Below are positions 34,101 to 45,833 of a DNA stretch of 64,000 nt, piece by piece. The stretch comes from Thozetella sp. PMI_491 (Eukaryota; Ascomycota; Sordariomycetes; Chaetosphaeriales; Chaetosphaeriaceae), in the NCBI GenBank assembly GCA_021432635.1, contig MU270056.1, positions 239,656 to 303,655 on the forward strand. The letters are read 5' to 3'. The notes beneath the pieces are model-generated. The model made no database searches. It worked only from the letters and a program-made list of their open reading frames with translations, and was not told the origin of the DNA. The stretch's first letter is position 1; the number at the start of each line of letters is the position of its first letter. The translations under genes were made by a program, and so were the position numbers.

Positions 34101-34457
34101 GTAACTTGGTGTTTGTTTCAGTGGGCAACGCGCTGCATTCAGCCACTCTTGGGCAACCACAGAAGCCCTCGTTGAGGTTGCGTCGACAAGGCCATATATC
34201 ACGGTCCGAGGTGAGTTATGCAATTACATAGGAGCTCCTCCTTGCAGCTGTTAGTTAGAGCTACCTGGTAATTAATAGCTGTGGGCGAAAACGGACCCCG
34301 GGCTGACATAATAGGTCGCTTCGCTGCGCTTCGAGAAGCACCCCGCCATACCCCGCGACAAAGGACATCGGACCTGTTGGAAGCCCTTCTAGTTCAATCA
34401 GTGACTGCCCATAAAATCCGACACTGTTCTGCGAGGTGAAAGGAGAAGAAAGCCAAA
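31131..34457. other. Divergent intergenic region between HEX1 and Rqc2
   Basis: About 3.3 kb that should hold the promoters of both divergent genes. It is pyrimidine-rich near the HEX1 leader. No ATG occurs on the minus strand between 30063 and about 31445. No complete gene was recognised apart from a doubtful 60-residue membrane ORF at 33993-34175. Confidence 0.55.
33993..34175 (+). CDS. Doubtful small membrane ORF
   Basis: An ATG-led frame of 60 residues beginning MMRLPRDIDDS. It contains one strongly hydrophobic segment (IAFSLILGVLAGALGFCVTW), which would be a single transmembrane helix, and ends in a short basic tail. It lies about 280 bases upstream of Rqc2 on the same strand, so it could also be part of that gene's leader. 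No family is recognised. Hydrophobic runs in small ORFs arise by chance, so this is only a candidate. Confidence 0.2.
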   Translation: MMRLPRDIDDSAPPATASEIAFSLILGVLAGALGFCVTWCLFQWATRCIQPLLGNHRSPR

Positions 34458-37400
34458 ATGAAGCAGCGATTTTCCTCTTTGGATGTCAAGGTGAGCATCT
34501 CTAGGGTCCCTCCTGCTGACGGGAAGTGGTGTCTGACAGGGAGCTGTAGGTCATTGTCCACGAGCTCTCGGAAGCTTTGGTTTCGCTGCGTGTAGCCAAT
34601 ATCTACGACCTCAGCTCGAAGATCCTCTTGCTCAAATTCGCCAAGCCGAACAGCAAGCAACAGCTCATCATCGACTCGGGGTTCCGCTGCCATCTTACCG
34701 ACTTTGCGCGAGCCACGGCCGCCGCACCGAGTGCCTTCGTTATTCGCCTCCGAAAGTTCCTCAAGACCCGAAGAGTCACATCCGTCGCACAGATCGGCAC
34801 CGATCGTATTATCGAATTTCAGTTTAGCGATGGCGCGTATCGGCTCTACCTCGAGTTCTTCGCGAGCGGAAACGTCATCCTGACCGACGCCGAGCTCAAG
34901 ATACAGACCCTGCTGCGCAACGTCCCAGAAGGCGAGGGACAAGAGCCTCAGCGCGTTGGCTTGACTTACAATCTACAGAACAGGCAGAATTTCGGCGGCG
35001 TGCCACCCCTTACAAAAGAAAGACTACGCGATGCTCTCACTACCACTGTCGAAAAAGCAGCAGCGTCGGGGGCGGCCGGGGCAAAGACCAAGAGGAAGGG
35101 CGGCGCCGATCTGCGCAGAGGCCTGGCGACAACCATCACGGAGGTCCCCCCGGTGCTTATGGACCACGCCTTCCGGGCCACCAGCTTCGACTCCAAGGTG
35201 AAGCCCGCTGAGGTCTTGGCGAACGCAGAGCTGTTTGACGCTCTCTTTCTTTCCCTCGGACAGGCCAGAGATGTTATTGAAAAGCTTACCAGCTCGGCTA
35301 CCACGAAAGGCTACATTATCGCAAAACCGAAGCCAGGAGCCAAGCCAGGGGGAGAGAACCCGGACGCGGCCCAGGAGGAGACGGGCAAGGGTCTGCTCTA
35401 CGAAGACTTCCATCCCTTCCTACCCAAGCAGTTCGAAGATGACGCTGCGTACCGCATCGTAGCCTTCGACGGCTTCAACAAAACGGTGGATGAGTTCTTC
35501 TCTTCGGTGGAGGGCCAAAAACTCGAGTCTCGGCTGAGCGAGCGGGAAGCGGCAGCGAGGCGGAAATTGGATGCCGCTCGAAAAGACCAGGAGAAGCGGA
35601 TAGAGGGCCTCCAGGGAGTGCAGCTTTTGAACCTCCGAAAAGCGGCAGCCATCGAAGCCAACATTGAACGCGTACAGGAAGCCATGGACGCTGTAAACGG
35701 CCTTCTTGAGCAGGGAATGGACTGGGTCGACGTTACTCGACTGATCGAGCGAGAAAAGAAGCGACAGAACCCCGTGGCCGAGGTCATCAAACTACCACTG
35801 AAGCTGGACGAGAACACCATCACGCTGTTGCTCGGAGAGGAAGAGGAGCAGGCTGAGGAAGACCTGGACTTTGACTACGAGACGGACGAAGAGGTAGAAG
35901 ATGAGGCAGAAGATAAGCAGAAACTAACAGACAAGCAGCTCGCAGTTGACATAAAGCTTAACCTCAGCCCCTGGGTCAACGCTCGGGAGTACTACGGCGA
36001 GAAGCGCTCGGCTGCTGACAAGGCGCAAAAGACGATCCAGCAATCGGCGCTCGCGCTAGAAAATGCCGAGCGTAAGATCGCTGAAGATCTCAAGAAGGGA
36101 CTCAAGCAGGAGAAGCCTGTCCTTCAGCTGATACGCAAGGCGATGTGGTTCGAGAAGTTTATCTGGTTCATCTCTTCTGATGGATATCTTGTTCTCGGCG
36201 GTCGGGATGTTCAGCAGAACGAAATGCTCTATAAACGATATCTGCGAAAGGGCGACGTATATGTGCACGCCGATCTCCACGGGGCTTCGAGCGTCATCAT
36301 CAAGAACAACCCCAAAACACCAGATGCTCCGATCCCTCCTTCAACGCTGACGCAAGCCGGCCACCTCTCGGTCTGCTCGTCGACGGCATGGGATTCCAAG
36401 GCAGGCATGTCGGCTTGGTGGGTCAACGCCGACCAGGTGTCGAAGTCTGCTCCAACTGGCGAGTTTCTACCTGCCGGCAGCTTCATGGTCCGAGGGAAGA
36501 AAAACTTCCTACCCCCGGCTCAGCTCATGCTTGGCTTTGGACTCATGTTCAAGGTGAGCGAGGAGAGCAAAGCCAAGCACTTCAAGAACAGGCTGTACGA
36601 TCACGAGGCTGTGAGCAGCAGCGCAACCCCCTCTGTGGCCGCCAATGAGACGGAGCCCACTGCTGAAGATGTTCTCGAACCGGGTGATGCAAGCGACAGC
36701 GGTGATGATATAGCCGAAGAAGATGCTGATCACTCTAGGCCAACAAATCCTCTACAAGCTAATGGTCCCCAAGGGACCAACACGGCTCATGACAACGATG
36801 AGCCCGAGGAGAGCCTAGAACCACCTAGTGCGCAGTTAGCAGCTACCAGCATCACCAGCAGCAACCCGGCCGCTGAAGAGGACCTAGCAGATGAAGAGAC
36901 AGGAGTGCCCGAGGACCCCGAAGAGCCCGAGGAGCCCGAGGAGGACGACCAAGATGAAGAAACCGAGGCACCATCTGGTGTAGTCACCCCTGCTACCGCT
37001 GCCACCTCTCAAGTATCGTCCAAGAAAGGCCCTGTCAAGCGTGGTCAGCGCAGCAAGACCAAAAAAGCCGCCAAATATAAGGACCAGGACGAAGAGGACC
37101 GCCAAATCATGGAGTCCCTCACCGGTGTTGCCAAGGCCCGTGAGCGAGCTCAAGCCGAGGCAGTCTTGAAGGCACAAAAGGAAGCCGAAGCAGCAGCCGC
37201 GCAAGAGCGGCGACGCCAACGACAAGAGCGTGCCAAGAAAGAGATCGCCGACCATGAGGAGATCCGACGCGTTATGCTAGAAGAAGGCGTCGAGTACTTG
37301 GATCCCGCCGAATCCCTTGAGGCTACGCCTCTTGACTCGCTTGTGGGCACGCCGCTTGTTGGTGACGAAATCCTCGAAGCCATCCCCATCTGCGCGCCTT

Positions 37401-37735
37401 GGCTTGCCATGGCCAAAATCAAGTACAAGGCCAAGCTGCAGCCAGGAAACACTAAGAAGGGCAAGGCGGTAAAGGAGATTATTGAACGCTGGCGCCTAGC
37501 GGCAAGCAAAAAGGGCGTCGTAGATGAGTCCGCCGCGGACAACGAGAAGATGTGGCCCAGAGAGGTGGAGCTTATCAAAAGCCTCAAAGCTGAGGAAGCC
37601 TTCAATTGTGTTCCTGTTGGCAAAGTCACGGTCATGGCGGCGGGTGGTAACACTACCGGCGGCGGTGCGTCGTCGAAGGGCGGGCAAGGCAAAGGCAAAG
37701 GCGGAAGAGGAGGGAAAGGTTCTAAGCGAAAATGA
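34458..37735 (+). CDS. Ribosome quality control protein Rqc2/Tae2 (NEMF homologue)
   Basis: Two exons, 34458-34490 and 34550-37735, giving 1072 residues. The first exon is only 11 codons (MKQRFSSLDVK), and the 59-nt intron runs from GTGAGC to CTGTAG. Rqc2 binds 60S subunits carrying stalled nascent chains, recruits the Listerin ligase and directs Ala/Thr (CAT) tailing. Asp9 and the Asp96-Arg97 pair correspond to the yeast Asp9 and Asp98-Arg99 that I recall as needed for tailing. Domains in order: NFACT-N (about 1-250); a helical coiled-coil segment (about 325-400); an acidic block (about 435-460); the NFACT-R core (about 540-665) with FEKFIWFISSDGYLVLGGRD and HADLHGASSVIIKNN; a long acidic linker; a basic helix; an NFACT-C segment (about 950-1045); and a Gly/Lys-rich tail. 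The call is secure. Confidence 0.96.
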
Positions 37736-38438
37736 CCGCTGGCGCGAGCAAGTTCGTGAATATGTTGGGCTACTTCTATCCTTGTAAAAGCGTACCCTCG
37801 CCCTTGATTGTGCCTCTATTGCCTCTTCTCCTTTCCAATCTAAATGGAAGCAGCGAAAAACATGCTCAAGAATACCACTTGGACTATTATAGCTACTTTG
37901 ATGGCCAATTACTGAAGCTTTAGAGCCCTGTCAACGCAGTAGTGGTAGGATAGAAACCTAAGTCCTTTGGTGCCTGATGCATTGCAGAGAACGAGCAACA
38001 CCTCCTCCCTTTCGTAATTGGCACCAGGCCATCGTAGGCGTGCGTTAGATTTTTTTTTTAGTATGGAGTACCTAGAGTCCGTAGGGTAGAAAGTCGCCAT
38101 TGCTATAGCTACGGACTGTGGTGGCTCGTCAGACAGGCTGCTGTGATTATGCGAGGGGAGGGGCTTCGCTGCGAAAGCTACATTTGCTATCTGAAGACAG
38201 AGTTTATGAGAGATATGAACACAGAGCAATGGTAATGCCTCAAGTACATAGCAGCTGTTTCTCCGCTCCCGGAACGCCAGGCCAAAGCACCCCATGACGA
38301 TAGGGGTGGTGGTATCATAGATTCATGCCACCTGTCTCTCTAACCCCCTCAGGTTCAAAACGCAGTGTCAATGTTATTCTGTTCTGAGATCGGCCATCTC
38401 TGTAGAATAGCAAGTTGATATCTGTCAGGCCGATCTCT
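37736..38438. other. Convergent intergenic spacer
   Basis: Shared 3' flank between Rqc2 (plus) and the RecA-like gene (minus). It is AT-richer, with a T9 run near 38050. No gene was recognised. Confidence 0.6.
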
Positions 38439-39914
38439 TTAGGCAGCTGTCAGGTTATAAACTAATGGTTCCTTTGTGCCCGGCATCCTTGGGGCGGCTC
38501 TCTGGCGCGGCAGTGAGGATGCAGAGCTGTCAAGCCGGTTGTTCTTGACGGAGATGATGCCGAAACCAAGCTCGCGGCTGTCCAGCGGAAGGGAATGAAA
38601 GGTCTCGGGGTCTACGGGGGGGTCGCCTTTCCAAACACCGACTCGGTCCTCGACAACCGTGACTAGCCACTGGGAGGCGGCTTGCTCGGCCGAGTCTCCA
38701 GAAGAGACGGCCGTCGCCGTGGGCTGGTGAGGCTGTAGGGATAGGAATAGAAGCGAGACATCCACCAACGAGTGAAGGAAGTCCTCATACTGAGGTCTGA
38801 GATTCGTCGGCCGTAGGGGGGCTTGGGTGTGGGCATCTCTCTTGGTGGACGTGCTTGTCCCCTTTGCATCGTAGGGCTGGGAGACGCCGTTAAGAAGCAC
38901 GACAAGCGGGGTGCCAGCCTCAGCGCCATGAGCCATGTCTCTCATACTGGCACCAAGTCTCTTCAGTGTCTGGTGGAACCCTTCTTTGGAGGAGTACTTG
39001 TTGTACTCCTTTAGGATCAGATTGTGGGTGTTGAGGACGATGAGAAGATCAGTCTTGAGGGTTCCCCGGATGGTGCATTCTTCCTCTATTTTGATAGGCT
39101 GGACCGGTGGTTTGATATTAGGTGTGGGCAGCATGCCATGCTGAGCATGACTAACATCAAGAGGATCCGGGGAAGATGGAGCATGAACTCCTTCATCTGG
39201 GCCTTGCTGCGTAGGCTCGCCGGCTTGGTTCTGGAGAAAAGCGAGTATGCGGGGCCCGGGGAGTGGCTCAATTTTGATAGTGGCTGTTTCCTCGTTTTTC
39301 ACAGCCCGCGGGGTTACCTCGACTGTCTTATGGGCCTGGACAAGTTTCAGGAGGTCGGCAAGGTCGACTACCTGGGTGATGATGACGCGCCCGAGGAAGA
39401 CGGCAGCTCTTGCCTTTGCGGCCTCAAGGTCGCCGTCAAAGGCTACACGGAGCTCTCTGACCATGAAGCTAGCCAGGCTCGTCGCAAAGGAGCCCGGGGC
39501 CATGGCAGTGGCAACGTGCACCTGGGGCAGCGGGGCGTCGGAAGCCCCCTGTTGGTCCATCATTAACTTGGTAATCATTTGGATCACTATCTGTTCATGT
39601 GTCAGGAAGAGAGACAGACGATAGGCAGACTGGGAAAGCTTGAATCAGAGAGAAAAGAAACGGTCGGCAGGGAGGGAAGGGGTCGGAAAGAGAGACCTAG
39701 AGAGCCGTGAACTCACAAGCGGACCGACCGAGCTTGGGGTCTGGATACTGACGCCCACGATGGAGCCACGCTCAAAGCCCCCGCGCATTACATCCTCGTC
39801 GAGAACTGGACAGCCCGTCCAAAGATTTCCGCGCCGCCATGCCGCATCTCGTCGCCGCACTTCGTCGGCCAGGGCCGCAAAGTAGGGACGGAGTGGCGAT
39901 GCTCTGGTGGACAT
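38439..39914 (-). CDS. RecA/Rad51-fold-like protein with degenerate nucleotide site (tentative)
   Basis: Two exons, 39914-39717 and 39590-38439, giving 449 residues. The intron has donor GTGAGT, a CTGAC branch site and a GAACAG acceptor, and is in phase 0. The N-terminus has the pattern LWTGCPVLDEDVMRGGFERG followed by SIVGVSIQ, which resembles the region just before the P-loop in Rad51-paralogue and KaiC-like proteins (target name, Leu-Asp, GG-hydrophobic, then a beta strand). The expected GxxGxGKT is absent: the loop reads TPSSVGPL. A later strand, LLIVLNTHNLI, sits where Walker B would be but has Asn for Asp. A Ser/Thr-rich region with a short hydrophobic strand closes the protein. It may be a non-catalytic recombination-type ATPase homologue or an unrelated fungal protein. 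A structure-aware search would decide. Confidence 0.6.
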
Positions 39915-40818
39915 TTGGGAGGGCTATGGATGCTCTCGCAGGGAAATCGTGACTGGTAAAGTGGGAGAAAGTGGAGGAAGGCGGCGGCGGACTCTGATTT
40001 AGTACAGAATCCATTTGTGTGTGCGTAGGTACAGAGGGAAGGATACGCAGTCAGCGATAAGAGAAGTTATTCGGGGAGGTCTGGCATCGGGCCCATTCTA
40101 CTGTACTGTAGTTCTTGTGATCGCTATTGCTCGTTCTCTCTCTGTAGGGTGGGGCTAAGTCGCAGCAACCACCACCGGAAGGAACAGCACCAATCACGAA
40201 GCGCGCCGTCGAGTGTTCTGGTTCCTACTCAACGTCGGCCAAGGTACTTTACCAGGATCTTTTATCTTGAACCCCCCGTTCGCTCTTTTTCGTCTCCTCT
40301 TTTTGCTTGTTCTTCAGGCCTGAACTCGCGCACCCTCCAGGCGCCTTTGGCCATCCTCCAGGCCCGGACACATGTTTGACTTAAACTCCAACTACAGGTA
40401 CGAATCTCACAGGCTCCATGTAGGATGGGGTGCATTTCCCAAGAATGTCTCATTAAAAAGCTACCGAAAAGCCCTTCGGGAAGGATTGTAGGTATCAGCT
40501 AGTCGGTTACGGTATCGTGCATTGGGTAATCCATCCCTCGGCCCATATTGATTAGCTCTTCTAACCCAACGAGTAGCCCTTTGCAATGGGCTCGTAGTCC
40601 TTCAAATGCGCGCGTCGCCATCGCCCCGATCGACTCAAATATCAAACGCCAAAAAAAACCACAGGCCTCCTTCATCCTTCCGCCGAAGCGCAGTGTCTAG
40701 TACGAGCAAAAGAAGGGGCAGTGGAATGGGAGCCCGTCCCCTTTTAGAATAGCCACGGCTTGGTAAAGAAGCTCCTGGTGCGCTGCAGACCGCCTGCTCT
40801 CCGAGTGCTTTCCTGTTC
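39915..40818. other. Intergenic spacer
   Basis: Upstream region of the RecA-like gene and 3' flank of the Pal1 gene. No gene or strong motif was recognised. Confidence 0.6.
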
Positions 40819-42961
40819 CTACACGGCAGTACCAGGAACGGCGCCTGCAGGCGGAGATGGGAGCTCTCCAGCAGGCGGGGGTGGCGGGGCCGGCTTCGTG
40901 CGTCGTCCTCCCTTCAGACTCTTTACGCGGGCCAGCAGACCACTGGGCTGCTTTGGCTCATCCGCCACGCCCGACGTGCCATCCGATGTTGCCCGTCGTT
41001 CAAGAGCAAAGTTGAGCTTGGGGCTCGTCGGAGAGGTCACACCGCTGCCACTTCCGTCTGCCTTCCGCACCGAAATGACATCCTCGCCCTTCTTGCCCGT
41101 CTCGAACTCGGAGAAGAAGGGGTTGCGCTCGCCCGAGCTGCCTTGTGAGCCCATGGAGGTCGCCTCGGGAGGGGATCGCGGGGACCGCAAGGAACCGTCG
41201 GGGTTCATCATGCGGCCGGATGGCGGGTACTCGCGCGGGCCGCGGTTGATGTTACGGATGCGTTGTGCCAGGGACTTCTTGCGCTGCAGGCCGTCGGTCG
41301 CGATCGCCTGGGCACGCTCCTCGTCTCGCTTCTGGATAGCCGTGCGCGCTGCCGGGGTTCCCTCGAGGAAGGTGGTGGATCCCAATCCCATCGTCTGATC
41401 GCCATGGAGAACGCTGCGGCTGAGGGGATCGAAGAAAGTGCTGTCGTTGCCCCGGGGTGCCGCTCCAGGGAAGTTCTTTCCCTCCTTGGCAGATGTGGAG
41501 AAATCCTTGAATGCCTCATCGTCGTGGTGGTGACCCATCAGGGTGGAGTGGTCAGGCCGTGCATTTAGAGGGCCAGCGCCACCGAGCACGTTGTTGAGCG
41601 AGTCCTTGGGATATGCCTGCATAGGCGCCCGGCGACTGCCCTGCCGGTTGCGATGCGGGTTGAGCGCATCGTAGGGTCCGTCGTGGTGGAACACTATGGG
41701 CAATGTCAGTAGGCTGAACGGCCATCATGAAGAGGAGAGGGGCTACCAACAGCCAGTGCCATAAATACTCGTGGCATCGAGTTGATCGATAATGTCCAAT
41801 TTCCGGTTGGTGGGCTTCTTGTCCTTGTGCTCCCGATGCCTGCGCTCCCGCTCACGTCGTCGTTGCTCGCGCGCCTTCTTCTCCTCCTCGGTCAGGGGCT
41901 TGTCTGGATCGGCAACAGAAGACTCCGAGTTCCTACGAGGCCGGCGGGGGTCTGGACGTCGGGATGGAGACCGGTTATCGTCCTGGGGGCGACCGCCTTG
42001 CAGTCGGCGGGCGCGAAGAGCCTCTTCCTGAGAGCGAGTCGGACGGTGGTGGGGGCCCGGAGGCGGTCCACGGCGACCAGGTGGCGGCATGTTCTCCCGG
42101 CCAGGAGGAGGCCGCCGCGGAGGGGGGCGCGAGCCATCCTTGGGAGGCCCAGGGCGTGGCGGGGGAGGCCCTTTCTTCTCTTCGATCGTGAGAGAGTCCT
42201 ATTGAGCCATGTCAGCTATATTGTACACCGGCGTACAAGGTAGCCCAACTGCCAGGGAATGCAACAATCGCGTGGGTGCGTCGTCGTCGTCGTCGTCGAA
42301 ATGGTCCGCAGCGGACCCCCGACGCCGACCGTCCGCGATTCCAAGTTGGCGCCCTCAGACGCGCACCCAGCGAGAAAACACTCCGGGGAACACAGGCGGC
42401 CGCGCATGCCAGAGTTGTAGTGAAGAGAACGTACGAAGAGCTCCTCTGCGGTGGGCGAGGCCTTGGTCTCGGTGGATGTCATGTTTTCAGATGCTGTTTT
42501 TAAATTCTGGGCGCTGGACTTGCTGGTGAGGTTAGGGTCAAGAAATGGATTGCGCGAGACAGGCCGCCCAGAAGGAGGGTCGTCGAAGGGCGAGGCCGGA
42601 CTCTGGGGTAGACTAGGCGACGCTGCACGGTTACGGAAGGGGTTGTTTGATGAGAGGTTGAGCGTCAATCCGGCAGAAGCTGGTTGATCTGGCAAAGGGG
42701 AGCGCACCAAAGCGTCAGCGGCCGAGCACACGCACTGCCAAAGGCTTCTTGTGTCATGTAAAAGAGATTTGCTGTTTCAAGATGGGGAGATAGTCGTCAT
42801 TGGCATGCACGGAGCCGCGACAGAAACTGGGCACAGCGCGGTCGCCTGGGCGGAGGGGCCCTGCCTTCGGGAAAGGGGGAGGGGGGCGGCTAGGGGAAGG
42901 GAGTGGGCGAAAAAGTCGTCATCGAGCGCTCACCTGGCAGATCCGGTTGGGCAGCGGCCAT
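40819..42961 (-). CDS. Pal1 family cell morphology protein
   Basis: Four exons, 42961-42934, 42688-42435, 42198-41751 and 41693-40819, giving 534 residues. The Pal1 family acts at cortical growth sites and endocytic patches and helps keep cylindrical cell shape. The first exon encodes only MAAAQPDLP. Early repeated Asn-Pro-Phe motifs (SSNNPFRNR, SRNPFLDP, also ERNPFF later) are typical EH-domain ligands of endocytic proteins. The hallmark core spans the exon 3/4 junction: a Lys/Arg/Glu-rich helix, then KLDIIDQLDATSIYGTGL, then FHHDGPYDALNPHRNR. The third intron needs the GTTGGT donor at 41750 to give Leu at the junction, as in the family consensus I recall. The C-terminal third is Ser/Pro-rich, likely disordered and phosphorylated, and ends in a proline run. 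The call is secure. Confidence 0.92.
42280..42300. repeat. CGT trinucleotide microsatellite in a Pal1 intron
   Basis: About six tandem CGT units inside the second intron of the Pal1 gene (42434-42199). It is not in coding sequence if the intron is spliced. Confidence 0.75.
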
Positions 42962-44795
42962 GCTGGGCAAATAGGATGAATCGACTCCAGAAGAGCGGCA
43001 GTGCACGTTGGGATTGCTACTCAAGACCCGCCGACGCGAGACAGGCGGCGCGCGGGGGGAAGGGGGAAAGGGGGGGCTATGGATGGATCGGTTGGGCCAG
43101 AGACGCAAATCCCCGGGCGAGGTTCGCAGATGAGAGAGAGTTGTTGCGGGCAGAAGGGGGGAGGGGATGGAGAACAAGAAAAGGCAGAAAGTAGAAGTAG
43201 CGCCTAGAGTGACGAGTGCAGGGAAAGCAGAACGAGAGGCGAAAGAGAGGGTGAGCCTCGGGCCGTGCGATTTCCCCCTCCAGAGGGAATGCGAACACAC
43301 GCACTGTTAGAATAACGCCACGCACAAATGGGCTGCTAAAGTTGGCTCCCCCCCTGAGGGCCCCTGGGTGCGGGACAGGGGCGGGCCTGGCACCTCCGTT
43401 ATTTCTACCGTGACTATGTCATTACCGCCCCGTCGCCTCTCCTTTTTGTTCGTTTTCCCGCTCTCGTTTCCTCGCCCCCCCCATCTCGCTGGTTCCCTGC
43501 ACTGCATGCACCCTCCCCACTCCCAATCGGGAATCAATGATGAAAAGGTGAACGGAGCCGACCTGGAAGGGTGGCCACATTGTCTGGGAAGAGGGAGCCT
43601 CTGCTCCGAGCAAACTGCCAATGGCCCCAGTGATAGGCAAAGGTTGCCCTCGTCTGCGGCCTCTCCCTTTGCGCATCCGGCCCAATCTTGAGCACACCCA
43701 CAAGTGTCAGACCAAGACAAAACCTCGTGTTCCGCCGATCTTGCTGTGCATCACTTTTTATGGTGTGGAAAAGAGGACAGTCCTTCTCCGCTACTCTCCA
43801 TAGGCCTTGGGCCATTTACCTCGCTCCTTTTATTACCGTACCTCCCTACTCATCCCCTTCCCCTAGCACGCCCCCTTTTTTTTTCCAGTCTCTCTCTTCT
43901 GGCGGTCTGCATCCCTGGCAACTGGTACTGAGGTGGCTCGGGTGGATAGCGGAGCGAAGGGGGTGGGGGAAGGGTTTGCTCAGCACCACCACCACTACCA
44001 CTCCCAAGCCACCGTGGGCCGGCTAGCCGTCGCGTCGTGTGGTGCCCTGGTAGAGGAAACTGCTAAATTAGTGGGACCGCCTTTGCTGAGTGTGAGACGT
44101 AATTAGGTATCCCCGTATCTCCTCTTTACATTTGAGATGTGCAACATGGTCGAACTTCGGGCTCCTGAGCCTTCCAAAGGCTCCGTATTGCCTCGTTACC
44201 TGAGGTAGTTTTCTGCTGCCTGCCTAGGTCCGCCGCTGGCCGGTCGACGGAAGGCACAACAATCACAGTCGTCAAGGTCGATCGTCGTCGTAGTGCACGC
44301 TACGGAGTACAACAGCTTGACGCCCCTAAATGGGCAGGACCCCTATCTCGCTAGGCCACTGGGAGGATACCTGGCCCCTGCCTTACTCCTTCCCGCTACT
44401 CCGTAGCTGCAGCGCTCTTTGTGGGGTAGCCGCCTGGTAGAACTACTTCCTTGCACGTGTGCTCAGAAGTTCCAATCCTACCGAGATAACACTGGGGGGG
44501 CATGCGACCATGTTCATCGGACAACACTAGTAGTACCTAGCCATCTAAGCTCCTGGTCTGCCACTACATACGATCCGACAATCGCCAATTTCCCATCCCA
44601 TTAGCCGCGAAAGCTCTGTGGTGAACCGCGCACTCCTTACCAGGCCGCGGACGCGTCTGGTCTTCATGCAGCCCGGCTCGCTGAGGCTCTGAACCGCAAT
44701 GGGCATCTTCGTCCCGTTTGATCGCCGAGCCCGGCTTATCTTCCCCACAGCTTCTATCAGGAATACAACCCAATCAGTTGAACCCCCCGAATCTC
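42962..44795. other. Intergenic region
   Basis: Pal1 promoter region and 3' flank of the SDR gene, about 1.8 kb. It contains purine/pyrimidine-biased tracts near 43050-43200 and 43440-43520. No gene was recognised. Confidence 0.55.
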
Positions 44796-45833
44796 TCACC
44801 ATGGAAGCTGAAGCGGTGTGGGCAGGTTGGTACCAAGCACAGGCTCAGCTGTGCCAATGCTACCACACGGAGTCAGTAATTGCCTGAAGTCGAAAGGGGT
44901 GGCTTTTTGACTCTGGAACACGTACTCCCTCGGCCCTCGGGGCGCCCAGTATTGGCCTGTTTTGGACATGTCGAGTTTCTCGGCCCAGTCGACAAGGCTT
45001 TCAGCAGCCTGTCCCGGGGTGACAGCTGGCGTAGGTCAGCATATCATGTCACATATATATGCCTGCACTTCCTGGGGAACTCACCGCCGCCGTCGTCCCA
45101 GTATTTATCGAAGCCAACGCCGGCCGTCATCTCCGTGCGCATGAAACCCGGGTGGATTATGGAGACGATAATACCTTTCTCCTTTAGATCCAGGCTTAAC
45201 AGCTTCCCAACCATGTTCAGCGCTGCCTTGCTAGCATCTTGGGGGAAGAAATTAGCGACGGGCTGGCCTAGCAAGGGCAGGAACAGAAAGCCCCTAGGTT
45301 CTTACGATGTGCATAGTTGCCGCCGCCTTCTTTTTCGTGTCGCAACGCTATGCTGCCCGACTCCGAAGACACGAGCACGATCTTGGATCCCTCTGCCAGG
45401 AAACCGCCTTGATAAAGGCGATGGACAACAAAAACGGGGGCGATCGAGCTAGTCGTGTACATCAGTACTTCCTCGTCCCAGTTGGGGCCTTTGTCTTCAA
45501 AATCTTCGGTTGTGAAGTGACCCGCCGATATAATCTTGGCAGCTGATATCAGCTCTGTAGTGATGGGAGGTGGGGTTGTACGTGGTGGTGCACGGCACAT
45601 ACCACAGTATCGAACCTCACCGAGGGGCCGACTCCCTGCGCAATGGTGTCCCCAACGTCTGGCTTGGTCAGGTCGACACCGGAAAGCCATTTTACGCCCT
45701 CGGGGAAGTCTCCCGAGCTGGGAGCGCCCGGCGATCGAACGGTGCCATAGACGGTATCCCCTCTGGCAGCATATTGTTTGGTCAGTTCTCCGCCAAGTCC
45801 CCGATTCGCTCCGATTATTAGCACCGAAACCAT
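44796..45833 (-). CDS. Short-chain dehydrogenase/reductase (C-factor-like)
   Basis: Five exons, 45833-45603, 45534-45306, 45237-45085, 45025-44926 and 44859-44796, giving 258 residues, near the usual 250 for classical SDRs. Introns are 59-68 nt with GT donors, and all junctions keep frame. The N-terminus SVLIIGANRGLGGEL is the Gly-rich dinucleotide-binding loop. The IISAG stretch replaces NNAG. The Ser of LVSSESGSI matches the catalytic Ser. At the Tyr-x-x-x-Lys position the protein reads NYAHHASKAALNM, so His sits four residues before Lys and Tyr six before. The C-terminus reads WAPRGPRDIGTAEPVLG and ends PTPLQLPW, typical of a fungal subgroup I recall. Substrate unknown; the altered Tyr suggests a shifted or lost oxidoreductase activity. 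Confidence 0.88.
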
